Shown here: positions 43,662-53,105 of the stretch, one piece after another | How positions within the stretch are numbered: the stretch's first letter is position 1 | Layout of the letters: each line of letters opens with the position of its first letter | Source: Platerodrilus igneus | Taxonomy: Eukaryota; Arthropoda; Insecta; Coleoptera; Lycidae | Reading direction: 5' to 3' | Assembly (NCBI GenBank): GCA_036346225.1 | Contig: JARFIW010001480.1 | Location: forward strand, 8,277,001-8,341,000 | DNA: 64,000 nucleotides | Made by a program: the position numbers and the translations under genes | Notes under the pieces: model-generated | Told to the model about the DNA's origin: nothing | The model's input: only the letters and a program-made list of their open reading frames with translations | Database searches by the model: none

Positions 43662-44590
43662 ATGATAGTTGCTCAATCAAAAGTGAAAGAGGATATAGTA
43701 AATAAACTTCATAAACCAGCAAGAGTAAATTTCAAGAGACGCAAAGTGATAGTAAACGGTTTAAATGACCTTCTTCAGACCGATTTGATTGAAATGCTAC
43801 CATATTCGCAAACAAACAAAGGTTTTAAATACATTTTAGTAGTTATTGATTATTTCTTCAAATACGTATGGGCTGCACCACTTAAAAGTAAAACGGGTAT
43901 TGATGTTACTGCTGCAATGAAAACAATTTTAAATAAATTTGAAAATCCGTCAAGAAATTTGCAGTTGATTTTGGTAAAGAATATTATAACAAACACTTTC
44001 AATCCTTAATGCAGACATATGGCATAAACCATTATAGTGTTTTTTCTACAAAGAAAGCATGCATTGTGGAACGTGTAATTAGAACTTTAAAGGGGAAAAT
44101 GTGGCGCTTGTTTAACCTGAACTGTTCTTACAATTGGATAAAAACTTTAAGCGATATTGTGAAACAATACAACAATACAGTTTACAGTACTATCGGAGAC
44201 AAACCTGTAAAAGTTAATAAATCAAATGAAAAAACTATTCTTAAATCATCATTTACCCACATCAAACTTGCAAGCAAAATACCAAAATATTCAATAAAAG
44301 ACAGTGTGAGGATTAGTAAACACAGGGAAGCATTTACGAAAGGTTACACGCCAAACTGGTCAAATGAAATTTTTAAGATTAAAAAGGTAAACGTAACCAA
44401 TCCGACAACATATATATTAGAAGATGAAGACGAAAAAGAAATCAAAGGTGCATTTTATAAAATGGAGTTGCAAAAGGTTAAACATCCACGAATTTACCTG
44501 GTAGAAAAAGTCCTAAGAAAGAGTGGAAATTGCATACTCCAAAAAAAAAGGATCTATCTAAACGCCATCAAGCAGATTCGAAGTTAGCTC
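43662..44590 (+). pseudogene. Maverick retroviral-type integrase
   Basis: 43662-44009 carries LLQTDLIEMLPYSQTNKGFKYILVVIDYFFKYVWAAPLK, the first acid block of the DDE core in the Polinton style, and the second near ILVKNIIT. The frame shifts at 44009, and 44009-44587 continues with GINHYSVFSTKKACIVERVIRTLKG, the glutamate block. Then come the C-terminal SH3/chromodomain-like region (NWSNEIFKIKKVN) and FYKMELQKV. The second Asp appears replaced (LILVKN instead of xxDxG), so the enzyme is dead. Confidence 0.75.
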
Positions 44591-45125
44591 AGTTAGCTAC
44601 AGAAAGACTAAATTCTGGTGACTCGTCTTTAGGCGAAAAAGCAGCAGCATTTGGAGTAGCTACCGCAATGAAAGCTAAAGTAAAACTTGGTATGGGTGCC
44701 TGCGCATCACTGAGAACAAAAAATATCAATAAAATAAGAAACTGATATAGAAACGTAAAATAAGAAGTACGCTAGGTATTAAAAGTATTATTAAACAAGC
44801 ACGTACAGCTTTAAAAAGGGCTAAAGGATCTAATATTATGGATGTCATCAATCTAGCAATTAAGGCCGCCAATACAGCAAAACAAAAGAAGCATATTAAA
44901 TCAGCTCGTATTTAATCAATTCCTAAAACAGGGGGTTTTCTACCACTAATACCAATTTTTGCAGGCCTAAGCGTCCTTGGTACTCTTACTGGAGGTGTAG
45001 CTGCTGTTGCAAAAGCAGTTTCAGATACTAAAATAGCTAAGAAACAACTAGCGGAAAAACAACGTCATAACAAGGCAATGGAGGACATTGCAGTCTGAAA
45101 CGGCATGTATATCAAACCTTATAAA
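44530..45125 (+). pseudogene. Maverick PX-like (putative minor virion) protein
   Basis: DSSLGEKAAAFGVATAMKAK and VKLGMGA (44620-44700), a frame change, then RTLGIKSIIKQARTALKRA (about 44770), KSARI, GGFLPLIPIFAGLSVLGTLTGG (a hydrophobic Gly/Leu segment) and IAKKQLAEKQRHNKAMEDIA. The last part, YIKPYKKGFGLF, ends near 45140. The gene type is recurrent in insect Mavericks next to PRO and may correspond to a membrane-active inner capsid protein; this role is inference. Stops interrupt it. Confidence 0.6.
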
Positions 45126-45189
45126 AAAGGTTTTGGTCTTTTTTTAGCCCCGGCAAAACCTCAAAGAAACGCAACTTGATTTTACCGAA

Positions 45190-45541
45190 TTGAGCACTAA
45201 GCAATGTAGAATTAATAGAGTTTGTTAAGCAATTAGAAGTACCATATTTCCGTGGAGTGTTCTTGAGAAACAATCTTCCCAAGAAAGTTAATTTAAAAGA
45301 ATGTGGTATAATTAATTTAGATGGAATAGAAGGTTTAGGCACGCATTGGACCTCTTATAAAAAGTACGGTAGTAGCGCTATTTACTATGACAGCTACGGA
45401 AACCTGCGACCGCCAACAGAGTTGATAAGTTATTTGAATAGTGGAGGTAAATGTAAAATTCTTTATAACATTAACCAAGAACAATCGTACGGTACTGTGT
45501 TTTGCGGTCATTTATGCTTACAATTTCTAAGTAGTGCATAG
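45190..45541 (+). pseudogene. Maverick adenain-type cysteine protease (+ copy)
   Basis: From about 45196 the frame gives EFVKQLEVPYFRGVFLRNN, then KECGIINLDGIEGLGTHW, IYYDSYGNLRPPTELISYL and NQEQSYGTVFCGHLCLQFL, with His, Asp, Gln and Cys in order. It is almost identical to the inverted arm at 40512-40964. The upstream few codons are frame-broken. Confidence 0.8.
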
Positions 45542-45560
45542 AACTGCGTACGAAGTTGTT

Positions 45561-46195
45561 ATGTCGTACACTTTTACTCTAACGGGAAACACTTCAGTTT
45601 TAACAAGCAATTTTAATCCGCCTATAAACTTGAATAATGATTCGGAGTACGTATTAGGATTAACAAATTTAGAGTCTTATAACACTATTCCAAACGTTGT
45701 AAAAGGAATAACTAATACATTTTATTATTCACTTAACGGATAATTCATAGAAATACCTGAAAGTACTTATGAGATTAGGGAAATTAGTAAATATCTTCAA
45801 AACGCTTTAGGTGATAAAAGATGACGTGGTCGTATGGAACAATCACGAAGCGCTAGAAAGACGTCAGTGTATATAGAAATTACATCTGACAATAATACCC
45901 TTAAATGTAGTATTAAATGTAGTGAAGATGTAGATTTTACCAAAAAGGATTCAATTGGTTCTCTTCTCGGTTTCAATCCCCGAAAATTGCTAGCATATGC
46001 CACGCATCAAGCAGACTACGCGATCAACATTTGTAAAGTGAATGCAGTTTTAATCGACTGTAATATTGCAAATGGATCCTATTTAAATAGTAAACCAGCG
46101 CATGTAATACATGATTTTTTTCCTCAAGTACCTGCAGTACCGGCAGTTTCTACAATCGTTATGACTGCACTTATTTAATTAAAAAAGTAGAAATA
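45561..46195 (+). pseudogene. Maverick minor capsid protein (+ copy, internally deleted)
   Basis: Starts MSYTFTLTGNTSVLTSNFN at 45561 and has a stop after FYYSLNG (45743). It continues in frame from 45834 through GSLLGFNPRKLLAYATH and SKPAHVIHDFFPQVP, where about 370 bp present in the inverted arm are missing, and ends abruptly at 46178. The breakpoint joins PQVP to a CGGCAGTTT sequence of the gene's far 3' end. Confidence 0.75.
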
Positions 46196-46204
46196 CTGAA
46201 CGTG

Positions 46205-46560
46205 CGTGAAAAAGTTTACTTCGACAATGCAATTGTTAATATTGAAAAACATACTAATCAGCCTTATGCTAACACATCTTTAAACAATAATGATGAAATT
46301 CGAATCCCTATACAACAACAAGATGTTTAACCTTACCATCGGAGAATATGCTGTACATAGAAAGCAAATTATTTAAAACAGATGGAACGCCGTCTCCGAC
46401 AGCAAAGTTTGTAAATAATGGGGTTTTGCTGCTTTTTGATGAAATAAATTCACACGACGATAAAAGATATTTGATTCTGGGATCACACAAGACATTACCC
46501 ATAGATCATTATTCCATAAATAGCATGGAAATTGAGGAAGCAGTTTAAATTATATTGAAT
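46205..46560 (+). pseudogene. Maverick major capsid protein, N-terminal fragment
   Basis: NLTIGENMLYIESKLFKTD, then TAKFVNNGVLLLFDEINS, the start pattern of the double-jelly-roll major capsid of Polintons (usually FVNNALxFLFDxIRYELNG). It lasts only about 65 open codons to 46548, after which nothing Maverick-like is seen. The DNA polymerase B gene is absent. Confidence 0.55.
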
Positions 46561-46618
46561 TATTCTAATATATGCATGTAGAATGTAAGTGTAAATAAGT
46601 TCATCTAGTAAATAAGTG

Positions 46619-46620
<2 letters not shown>

Positions 46621-46652
<32 letters not shown>
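46621..46652. repeat. (AT)n microsatellite
   Basis: Sixteen AT units just after the end of the Maverick fragment. Confidence 0.95.
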
Positions 46653-46656
<4 letters not shown>

Positions 46657-46705
46657 TATCTGACTGCGATGAATATTTGCTTAATATAGAATATTAATGA
46701 CTAGA

Positions 46706-46790
46706 ACTATTTAAAACCAATACATAAATTACAGTTATCTGTAATTACAGTTATCTGTAATTTATGTATTAGTTTTAAATGTAGAAGTTC
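46706..46790. repeat. Imperfect hairpin repeat
   Basis: ACCAATACATAAATTACAG (left arm) is followed about 20 nt later by its near-exact reverse complement CTGTAATTTATGTATTAGT. A tandem ACAGTTATCTGTAATT motif forms the centre. The outer parts (GAACTATTTAAAA and TTTTAAATGTAGAAGTTC) also pair. This could be a small foldback or MITE remnant. Confidence 0.8.
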
Positions 46791-46916
46791 TTTAAGTCAT
46801 GGTAATTATTCTATGATTAAGGCAAAAATATTCATGCCGAAACGTCAGAATAAACGTTACAATTTGACATTATAGTTCTTATTTTACGAACGAGTGCATC
46901 CCAAGAAACCAACAGA

Positions 46917-46964
<48 letters not shown>
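46917..46964. repeat. (TA)n microsatellite
   Basis: About 23 TA units preceded by CAACAGATC and followed by CACAAATAG. Confidence 0.95.
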
Positions 46965-46968
<4 letters not shown>

Positions 46969-47489
46969 AATAGAATGTTAATTTATATCTAATAAGTGTA
47001 AAGTTATGATTTGGTACCTCAAATCCTATTGTAAATGTACTGTTATTTGATAATGTAGTATTTAAGTATGTTACTCTAACGAATGTTTACTTAGATATAA
47101 GCAATCGATATGTGTGTAATATATGTTAATTCAGATAAACCGATATCCATATAAGCAATATTAAAAATATGTATATAAAATCAATGTATGTAATAAAGCA
47201 TTTTAATGAATGCACATTTTTATTTAGGTGGAGAGGGTGAGGCAGTGCATGGAGGGGTAGATTGTGGATCGGACTGCACCAGAATTCCTATATAAAATAG
47301 TTAAGCAAAAGTCTCATGAACCTTGAATGTAGAATCGCCCTGGGGTAAATGACTTTTGTATCTGACAAAAATGGTCTTTTTGGACCTTAGAATTTCCTAT
47401 GTTAAATCCCATAAGAACACAGGTTTTTTGCGCTCGTACGAAGGTTGCTTATCTGCTCACCTGCGTAAAAGTGCCGCATCATTAAAAAA

Positions 47490-48330
47490 TTGCAAAAATT
47501 TACCAAAATTCCGCTCATTTTGAGGTTTTTTGCTTATAACTCAAAAACAGTGCTTTATCGGAAAAATGATCAGTATAATAAACTTAAGTACAGAAAATTT
47601 AAAAAACGTGTTTTGAGCAATTTTTTTGTCAGACATAGCACTCTTGTTATGAATGCAATTGGGTTACACCAAGTATTGTTGGTTTCTCTGCGAAGAAGAC
47701 ATCAGAGTAGAGGATAAACACTACTTTGTAAAAGACTGGAAAGTGCGAAAAAATCTTATTGCTAGAGAAAAAATAATACAAATCCTCCTCTCGTTAATTC
47801 AAAGAAAGTTTTGCTATCACCTCTGCACATAAGACATGAAGACATGAAAAACTTTGGCAAAGCTTTAAATAAAGATTGTGAAGGATTCCCATATCAAAGA
47901 GAGAAATTTCTTAAATTAAGTTAGGCAAAAATAAGAGAAGGATTTTTTTATTGTGCTGCAAATTCGTTGCATCATAAATGACAGTGTATTCGATTTAAAA
48001 TTGAGGCTGCTGCATGGGTATCATCCAAAGAGGTGCGTTCGAATTTGTTGGAAATACAAAGGCAAAATATTATGAACAACTTGCAAATCTTTTAATTTCC
48101 ATATATAGCAACATAAGTTACAACATGTCTTTAAAGACGCATTTTCTCCAATCGCATTTGGACTATTTCCTCGCAAACTGTGAGTGCAAACATGGTAAAA
48201 TGTTTAACCAAGACATTAGGTATCGTGAAAACTGATACCAAAGGTTGTGGAGCTCCGCAATACTCGCGGATTATTGTTGGAACCGAATCAGGGATTCCTT
48301 AGAGGTACTCTACAAGCAAAAATCACGTGC
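47490..48330 (+). pseudogene. Decayed repeat-family ORF of arthropod genomes
   Basis: Phrases in shifting frames: KVLLSPLHIRHEDMKNFGKAL (near 47800), then EAAAWVSSKEV (near 48005), SYNMSLKTHFLQSHLDYF (near 48115), FNQDIRYREN and SSAILADYCW (near 48260). I know a multi-copy arthropod protein family with LLPPLHIKLGLMK, NMSLKxHFLxSHLDxFPEN, GERFHQDI and MxADYCW in this order; this is a broken member. Its mobile-element class is unclear to me. The 73-codon piece 48014-48235 is the longest open part. Confidence 0.5.
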
Positions 48331-50304
48331 ACAAAATTTGAGATTTGGTAGTGACGTGGAATGCATAATTTGTATTATAACAAATGTAAACATTACTTAG
48401 TAAAATGTACCACTATAAAAGTATGAATAACTTTTGACTGGAGGGTGATAAAAAATTCTGTTAACAGACTTAACCAGCGGGAAAAATCCAATAAGAAACA
48501 CCAATCGCTCATTATAAAACAAAACAAATTTACAATATGTTGTTCGGTGTAACCTACAGTTTAAATAGAGGTCATTAACATGTGATTGTTTTTTATTGCT
48601 TTTTTGTACGCTTAAACAGATATTTAAACATGGCTGCGAGAGACACTATATAATTTCAGGAATTGTTCATTATTATAATGAGACCGAATCTTTTTTTATT
48701 GCTTATGTTTTCATTTTCTAATCCAAAAGCTAGAAGTCATATTGATTTTTAAAAAACTATGACCAAAAACATTTCTAAGAACTTTAAATTAGTTTCGTTA
48801 CTATTAGCTAAACATGTGACCAGATTTCAAAAAAATTTCTACAGTAGGAGAAATTATCTTTGTAATATATAAAAAACTGAACGAAAGTTTGCAATAGTTT
48901 TTTGTTGAAAGTTTTGTGGAATTTGAAAAGTTAAACTGATATTTATTGAAAGTTTCACAACTCACCTAATAGGTAGATATCGAGTAAATTGTTACCCATT
49001 AGAGCACGCAATCAAGTAAGAAGAGAACGAAATCAGTAACGGAATACTTGTCCGAAATTTGGTGTATCAAAAGTAGGGAGAGAAAGAGAAACAAAACAAA
49101 TGCTGCGCTAAATTACAGTTGGCGGTGAGGGGGGCTAAGAACAAAACGACAGTGGACACGAACCAATTCGCCTTTTTTTTAGACCATAAAACACATTAAC
49201 TCTAATAAATAACTTGTATGAATTTAAATGGCAAAACAAAATTAAATTATTGGTTTAGTAACAAATATCTGAATTCTTCACTCCTCACGCACTAATATGA
49301 AAAATTAATCTTATCTAAGTAAGAAACAAACTAAAGGATGTTTTGTAAATAAAAAGCTACTCCATTCACCTCAAATGTTGCCGCATAATTTAGGACAGCA
49401 AACCTAGATAACCTTTAAACACTGTAATTAATAACAATCTGTTTTGGTACAGCACCAACTAGTTAATCATAGTTATAGAGCGGCCTAAACATACATATAA
49501 AAATAACGTCAGATTCTTAGCTACTTGCTCTTTATTGATGCAAACCTAATTACTTACTATACCGATGCACACCCTGTTCGCTTTACTAGAAATTAATAAA
49601 ACAAAAATAAACAAAACATATTTACAATAGTACATTTAAATAGAATCAGCAAATTATTGGACAAATCTTATCATATAAAGTAATCCTCTTAACATTATCA
49701 GACTGTAGGCAATCTACATACTGTCAGGGAGTCGAAGAAACAGTGTCGGTCACCATAATATAACGTTCTCTCACACAAGCTGTGAAGAGTGTCTGTAACT
49801 TGTAAAAATGTAGCGAACAGTTACACTCGAAGAAAACTATGATTCCCTTATAATTCAAGATCTTTGTTGCTTATTTTTGTAAAGAGAAATGTGCTAGTCT
49901 GACAAGCTGAAAACACAGTGAAACCAGTCATTGTAAAATAACCAAGGAATTTAATTTTTGTTAAATATACTTAAACGACTCATGTCAGACCAATAACTCT
50001 GCATAACTGAAATTTTCGTTTAGTTGTATGTTTATTATGTCATATTATAATTAAAACCTAAGCATTAGTATGTATAAAACTCTATAGTATTTCTAGTATT
50101 GCATAAGTGTTTTTTAAAATTTAGCAATTAACCAAAAGAGGTCCATTTAATATTTATTGCAAGGATTTCATCGATTCTTAGTTATGCCACTGTCGGAATT
50201 CCACTACCTACTATATTTTGCATATTTTATTAAAGGATTCTTGTACAATAAGTTAACAATTACAGTAATGAACAAACTTTTATTAATCATTTTTCCTTCT
50301 TTAG
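48331..50304 (+). other. stum intron, right part; no gene seen
   Basis: AT-rich DNA without convincing frames or repeats, ending with the polypyrimidine acceptor TTTTTCCTTCTTTAG at 50304. Confidence 0.5.
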
Positions 50305-50499
50305 GTACCATTGTTAGTGGTTTTCTATGTTTGTGTATGGGCAGAGCAAGATTTAATCCAAAAGATGATTTTAGACAACGATTTGGTGCTTTTGTTATAG
50401 ATTTATTAATTGGATGTGGACAGGCATTTACTGTGTTGTTTTGCTTGGTTGGATGGGGATGGTCAATATGGTGGGGAATTATAATGCTTAGAGTAGCCA
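50305..50499 (+). CDS. stum: stum exon: SPEC3 domain core with second membrane segment
   Basis: Starts GT (completing Gly with the upstream G): TIVSGFLCLCMGRARF, then NPKDDFRQRFGAFVIDLLIG, a strongly hydrophobic CGQAFTVLFCLVGWGWSIWW and GIIMLRVA. This is the most conserved part of SPEC3/Stum proteins and fixes the gene's identity. It ends at GCCA/GTAAGT, phase 1. Frame and both splice sites fit the neighbours. Confidence 0.92.
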
Positions 50500-50561
50500 G
50501 TAAGTAATAAAACTCCATTATTTCTTTAAATTATAAGACTTTAATGGTATGTCTGTTTCAG

Positions 50562-50671
50562 AAAAGTACAGGAAAATACGTCGAGCAGAAAAGGCAATGG
50601 AAGAAGATGAAAAAAGGCGATCACTTAGTGAGCATCCAGATATAAACAATGCTGAACGAGCTGGTTTATGA
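50562..50671 (+). CDS. stum: stum terminal exon with stop codon
   Basis: After a 62-bp intron (acceptor GTCTGTTTCAG) the exon gives KKYRKIRRAEKAMEEDEKRR, then SLSEHPDINNAERAGL and TGA at 50669-50671. A short charged cytoplasmic tail is usual for the family. Across the five exons the total is 909 coding bases, 302 residues plus stop. Confidence 0.88.
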
Positions 50672-50960
50672 GTTCTAAGAACTAAAAATTTAAATGTTGA
50701 AATGGGAAAACATGTTGTTAATTGTTGTTCAAGAGTGTTTATATGGATCCAAATATGTGATTAGAATATTGTCGATTTAATCACTCATATCTATATATAA
50801 TTTTTATATGATAGAGGTACTGCAATAGATAATAGGATAGGTTAATGTGTGTAGATAATTTTGTACTCGCTTTTTTAGAAAATATTTTTGCAGGTCCAAA
50901 GTAATTGTAAATATATAAACTGTTGATATATAAATAAAATTGGAAATGGACATCCATTTT
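50672..50960 (+). other. stum: stum 3' UTR (inferred)
   Basis: AT-rich sequence after the stop with an AATAAA at 50933-50938. No other gene begins here. Confidence 0.6.
50933..50938 (+). terminator. Poly(A) signal AATAAA, stum
   Basis: First clear AATAAA after the stop codon, about 260 bp downstream. Confidence 0.55.
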
Positions 50961-51600
50961 GAATTGTTGAGATTGTTACACAGCGACAGTGCTTGAGATT
51001 TGTAAATAAATTTTTGTCATGGTTCAGAATAGACTAAATTTTAAGACCTTGAAACTTGAATTTGTATTAAATTTAAAAAGTTTAATTATTTTCAGAATGA
51101 GCAAATTTTTGCATAACGATTTGTGTGACTCTTTGAGAACTAACACAAAATAAGACTAAATAGTTACTAACAAAATTATATTATTTTAATGGTGGTTATT
51201 TTTTGTAATTCTTTCAAAATATATTAAAACCATATAAAAGATGTTATTTAAATCAATTTTATACAGATTGAACTACGTTGATCGTTTCTAGTTTTTAATC
51301 CTAAAATTAAGATACCATTACCTTGTAGAAGAATAAAATGAATCTTCAACTGATTTTCTCATCGAAACGATGCCATAACCCTGCTTGATGGATTATCCAT
51401 TTGTAGTCACTTTTCTTAATCAAAGCACATATTTGAAATTTACTGTCTCGTTACGTTACAAACCATTCAGCTACCAATCATTTGAATTTACAAGTTGCTA
51501 CACTTCTATAATTTCAAACCCCGCTTCGATGAGCAGTAAACGTTGCTCATCTTTTATTAAATTCACGAATTTGTTGTCCACATTCCTGTCTTTATCTAGA
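50961..51600. other. No feature seen
   Basis: AT-rich intergenic-looking DNA. The open frame 51385-51648 has no recognisable motif. Confidence 0.5.
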
Positions 51601-51605
51601 TATAT

Positions 51606-52120
51606 TGTTACGTGCCGAAAAATCGGCCCTAAACATTTCCAAATTTAGTTTTAATTCGTAAGGATTTTGCGCCAATAATTTAAAAAAACGTGCGTGTATT
51701 TCCGTCGCTTAAAATAGTTGCTTTTGCGCGAGATTGCGCCGACGCGGAGTGCACAAAGGGGAAGTGGTGGATTTCCGGATACGTCGGGACGAGTGAGCCA
51801 GACGTGGACGAATGTAGTTATCTTTGTGCCGTATCTTTGTCTTTTTTGTTATGTAGGTTTCCTTTTATCTACCCAATTATCGTTCCTTATACCAGTTTCC
51901 TGTCGCTCTCTACATACGAACGAAGAAAACAAATTTAAATTTGGATTCAAGCGGGTCCAACGAATACCCACGCCCGAACTGCTCAGCGAAGCCCAGCTGC
52001 CGCCATGATGGGTAATGCTGTAAGGAGTCATACAGTTTACGTAAGTACTTTTCTGGTTTTTTATGTGATGTAGTAATTTTAAATAATTATGTGACGTAAT
52101 ATCTTATTTGCGCATCATTT
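51606..52120 (+). repeat. LTR-like repeat, copy 2 (TGTTACGTGCC family)
   Basis: Starts TGTTACGTGCC, then AATTCGTAAGGATTTTGCGCC, GCGCGAGATTGCGCCGACGCG and TATGTAGGTTTCC. It also has AAATTTGGATTCAAGC, a CATGATGG word and GTAAGTAC (about 52040), and GTGACGTAA near the end. Closest to copy 3 (61886). Open frames inside it (51690-52008) follow from its GC-richer composition and are not supported as genes. Confidence 0.65.
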
Positions 52121-52507
52121 TTGCAATTATTTATCATTGCTACCAACTGATTGTAGTGGCTCGCGTACCTCACCGACGGGGGTATAATAATATAATCCTT
52201 ATTAATTACAACTTTCCTGAATTTTGCCTGATTAATGGTATTTAGATAAAACCACTGTGTTATCTTGACAACAAACACATCTGTTTAATTTATTCCTATT
52301 ATATTGGGCATTGCTTGATTATTTCTTCGACAAACAAGTTTGTAACTGCATTGTGTAAACAACTTCACTTAATACTTAGCATTTGTTCGCGTTGTTTCTT
52401 CTCTACTAAATCAGACAGTTGAAAGTCATTATGAAAATGTGATTTCTATTTTTACGTGACTGGTAAGTACTTGCTTGGTGAGATTCCTTTAATAACGTTG
52501 TTAATAT
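52121..52507. other. Unassigned DNA left of the full gypsy element
   Basis: No gene or repeat recognised. It ends with ATAT (52504-52507), the target duplication of the element. Confidence 0.5.
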
Positions 52508-53030
52508 TGTTGCGATCCACTATTTGGCAACCCGTCAAACATACAAACGCTTGGGGCACAGCGCCTTCTCAAGGATTCCAGAATTCTTCTAGAAATTACG
52601 GGAGCATGAGTCATCCTTGTAATCCAGAGTATATATAAGACCGCTAATGAATGCAAGGGTCAGTCTATTCTTGAATGTCTAATATAAATTATATCGTTGT
52701 AAAGTAAACGTAGTTGAGCTTTTAGAATATATACATAAATGATATGCTGTGTCTAATGTGCATGCAACTTGCAGTATACATAAATAAATAGAAGTGTATA
52801 AACAAATAGTTGTGTTAGTGTTGTTAATGAACCTATGGTAAAGAAGATAGTTTAAGAAGATATTAGTGCTTGTAAATTCATTAGTGTAATAGTGCTTCAT
52901 TGTTAAGTGTCCTGAAAACATCTATAAATAAGGCATATACTGTTAATTAGACTTGTGAACAGTGAGTAATAAAGACCATTATTATTACTTGTTTTAAATT
53001 AAAGAAACGCGGTAGTAGTAGCCCGTTACA
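52508..53030 (+). repeat. 5' LTR
   Basis: TGTTGCGATCC ... CCCGTTACA, 523 bp. It contains GAGTATATATAAGACC (TATA box at about 52627-52637) and AGTAATAAAGACC (poly(A) signal near 52967). The GTGTCCTG at about 52910 reads GTGGACTG in the other LTR. Confidence 0.95.
52627..52639 (+). promoter_or_regulatory. LTR TATA box
   Basis: AGTATATATAAGA, the only strong TATA in the LTR, at a usual distance before the poly(A) signal. The same sequence in the 3' LTR supplies the stop codon of the Pol-macrodomain frame. Confidence 0.6.
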
Positions 53031-53050
53031 CTGGTGTCAGGCATTTGTGG
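53031..53050 (+). promoter_or_regulatory. Primer-binding region
   Basis: CTGGTGTCAGGCATTTGTGG immediately after the LTR; the rearranged copy has CTGGTGTCAGGTGCGGG. It is placed where minus-strand priming occurs. The matching tRNA was not identified. Confidence 0.5.
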
Positions 53051-53105
53051 GGTATATAGTGATTAATTTAAAACACAAGTCTAAAGACATTTAAGTAGTT
53101 TGTAT

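Noticed and set aside
51690..52008. Two overlapping short + frames
   Set aside because: They lie wholly inside an LTR-like repeat whose other two copies do not keep the frames open.
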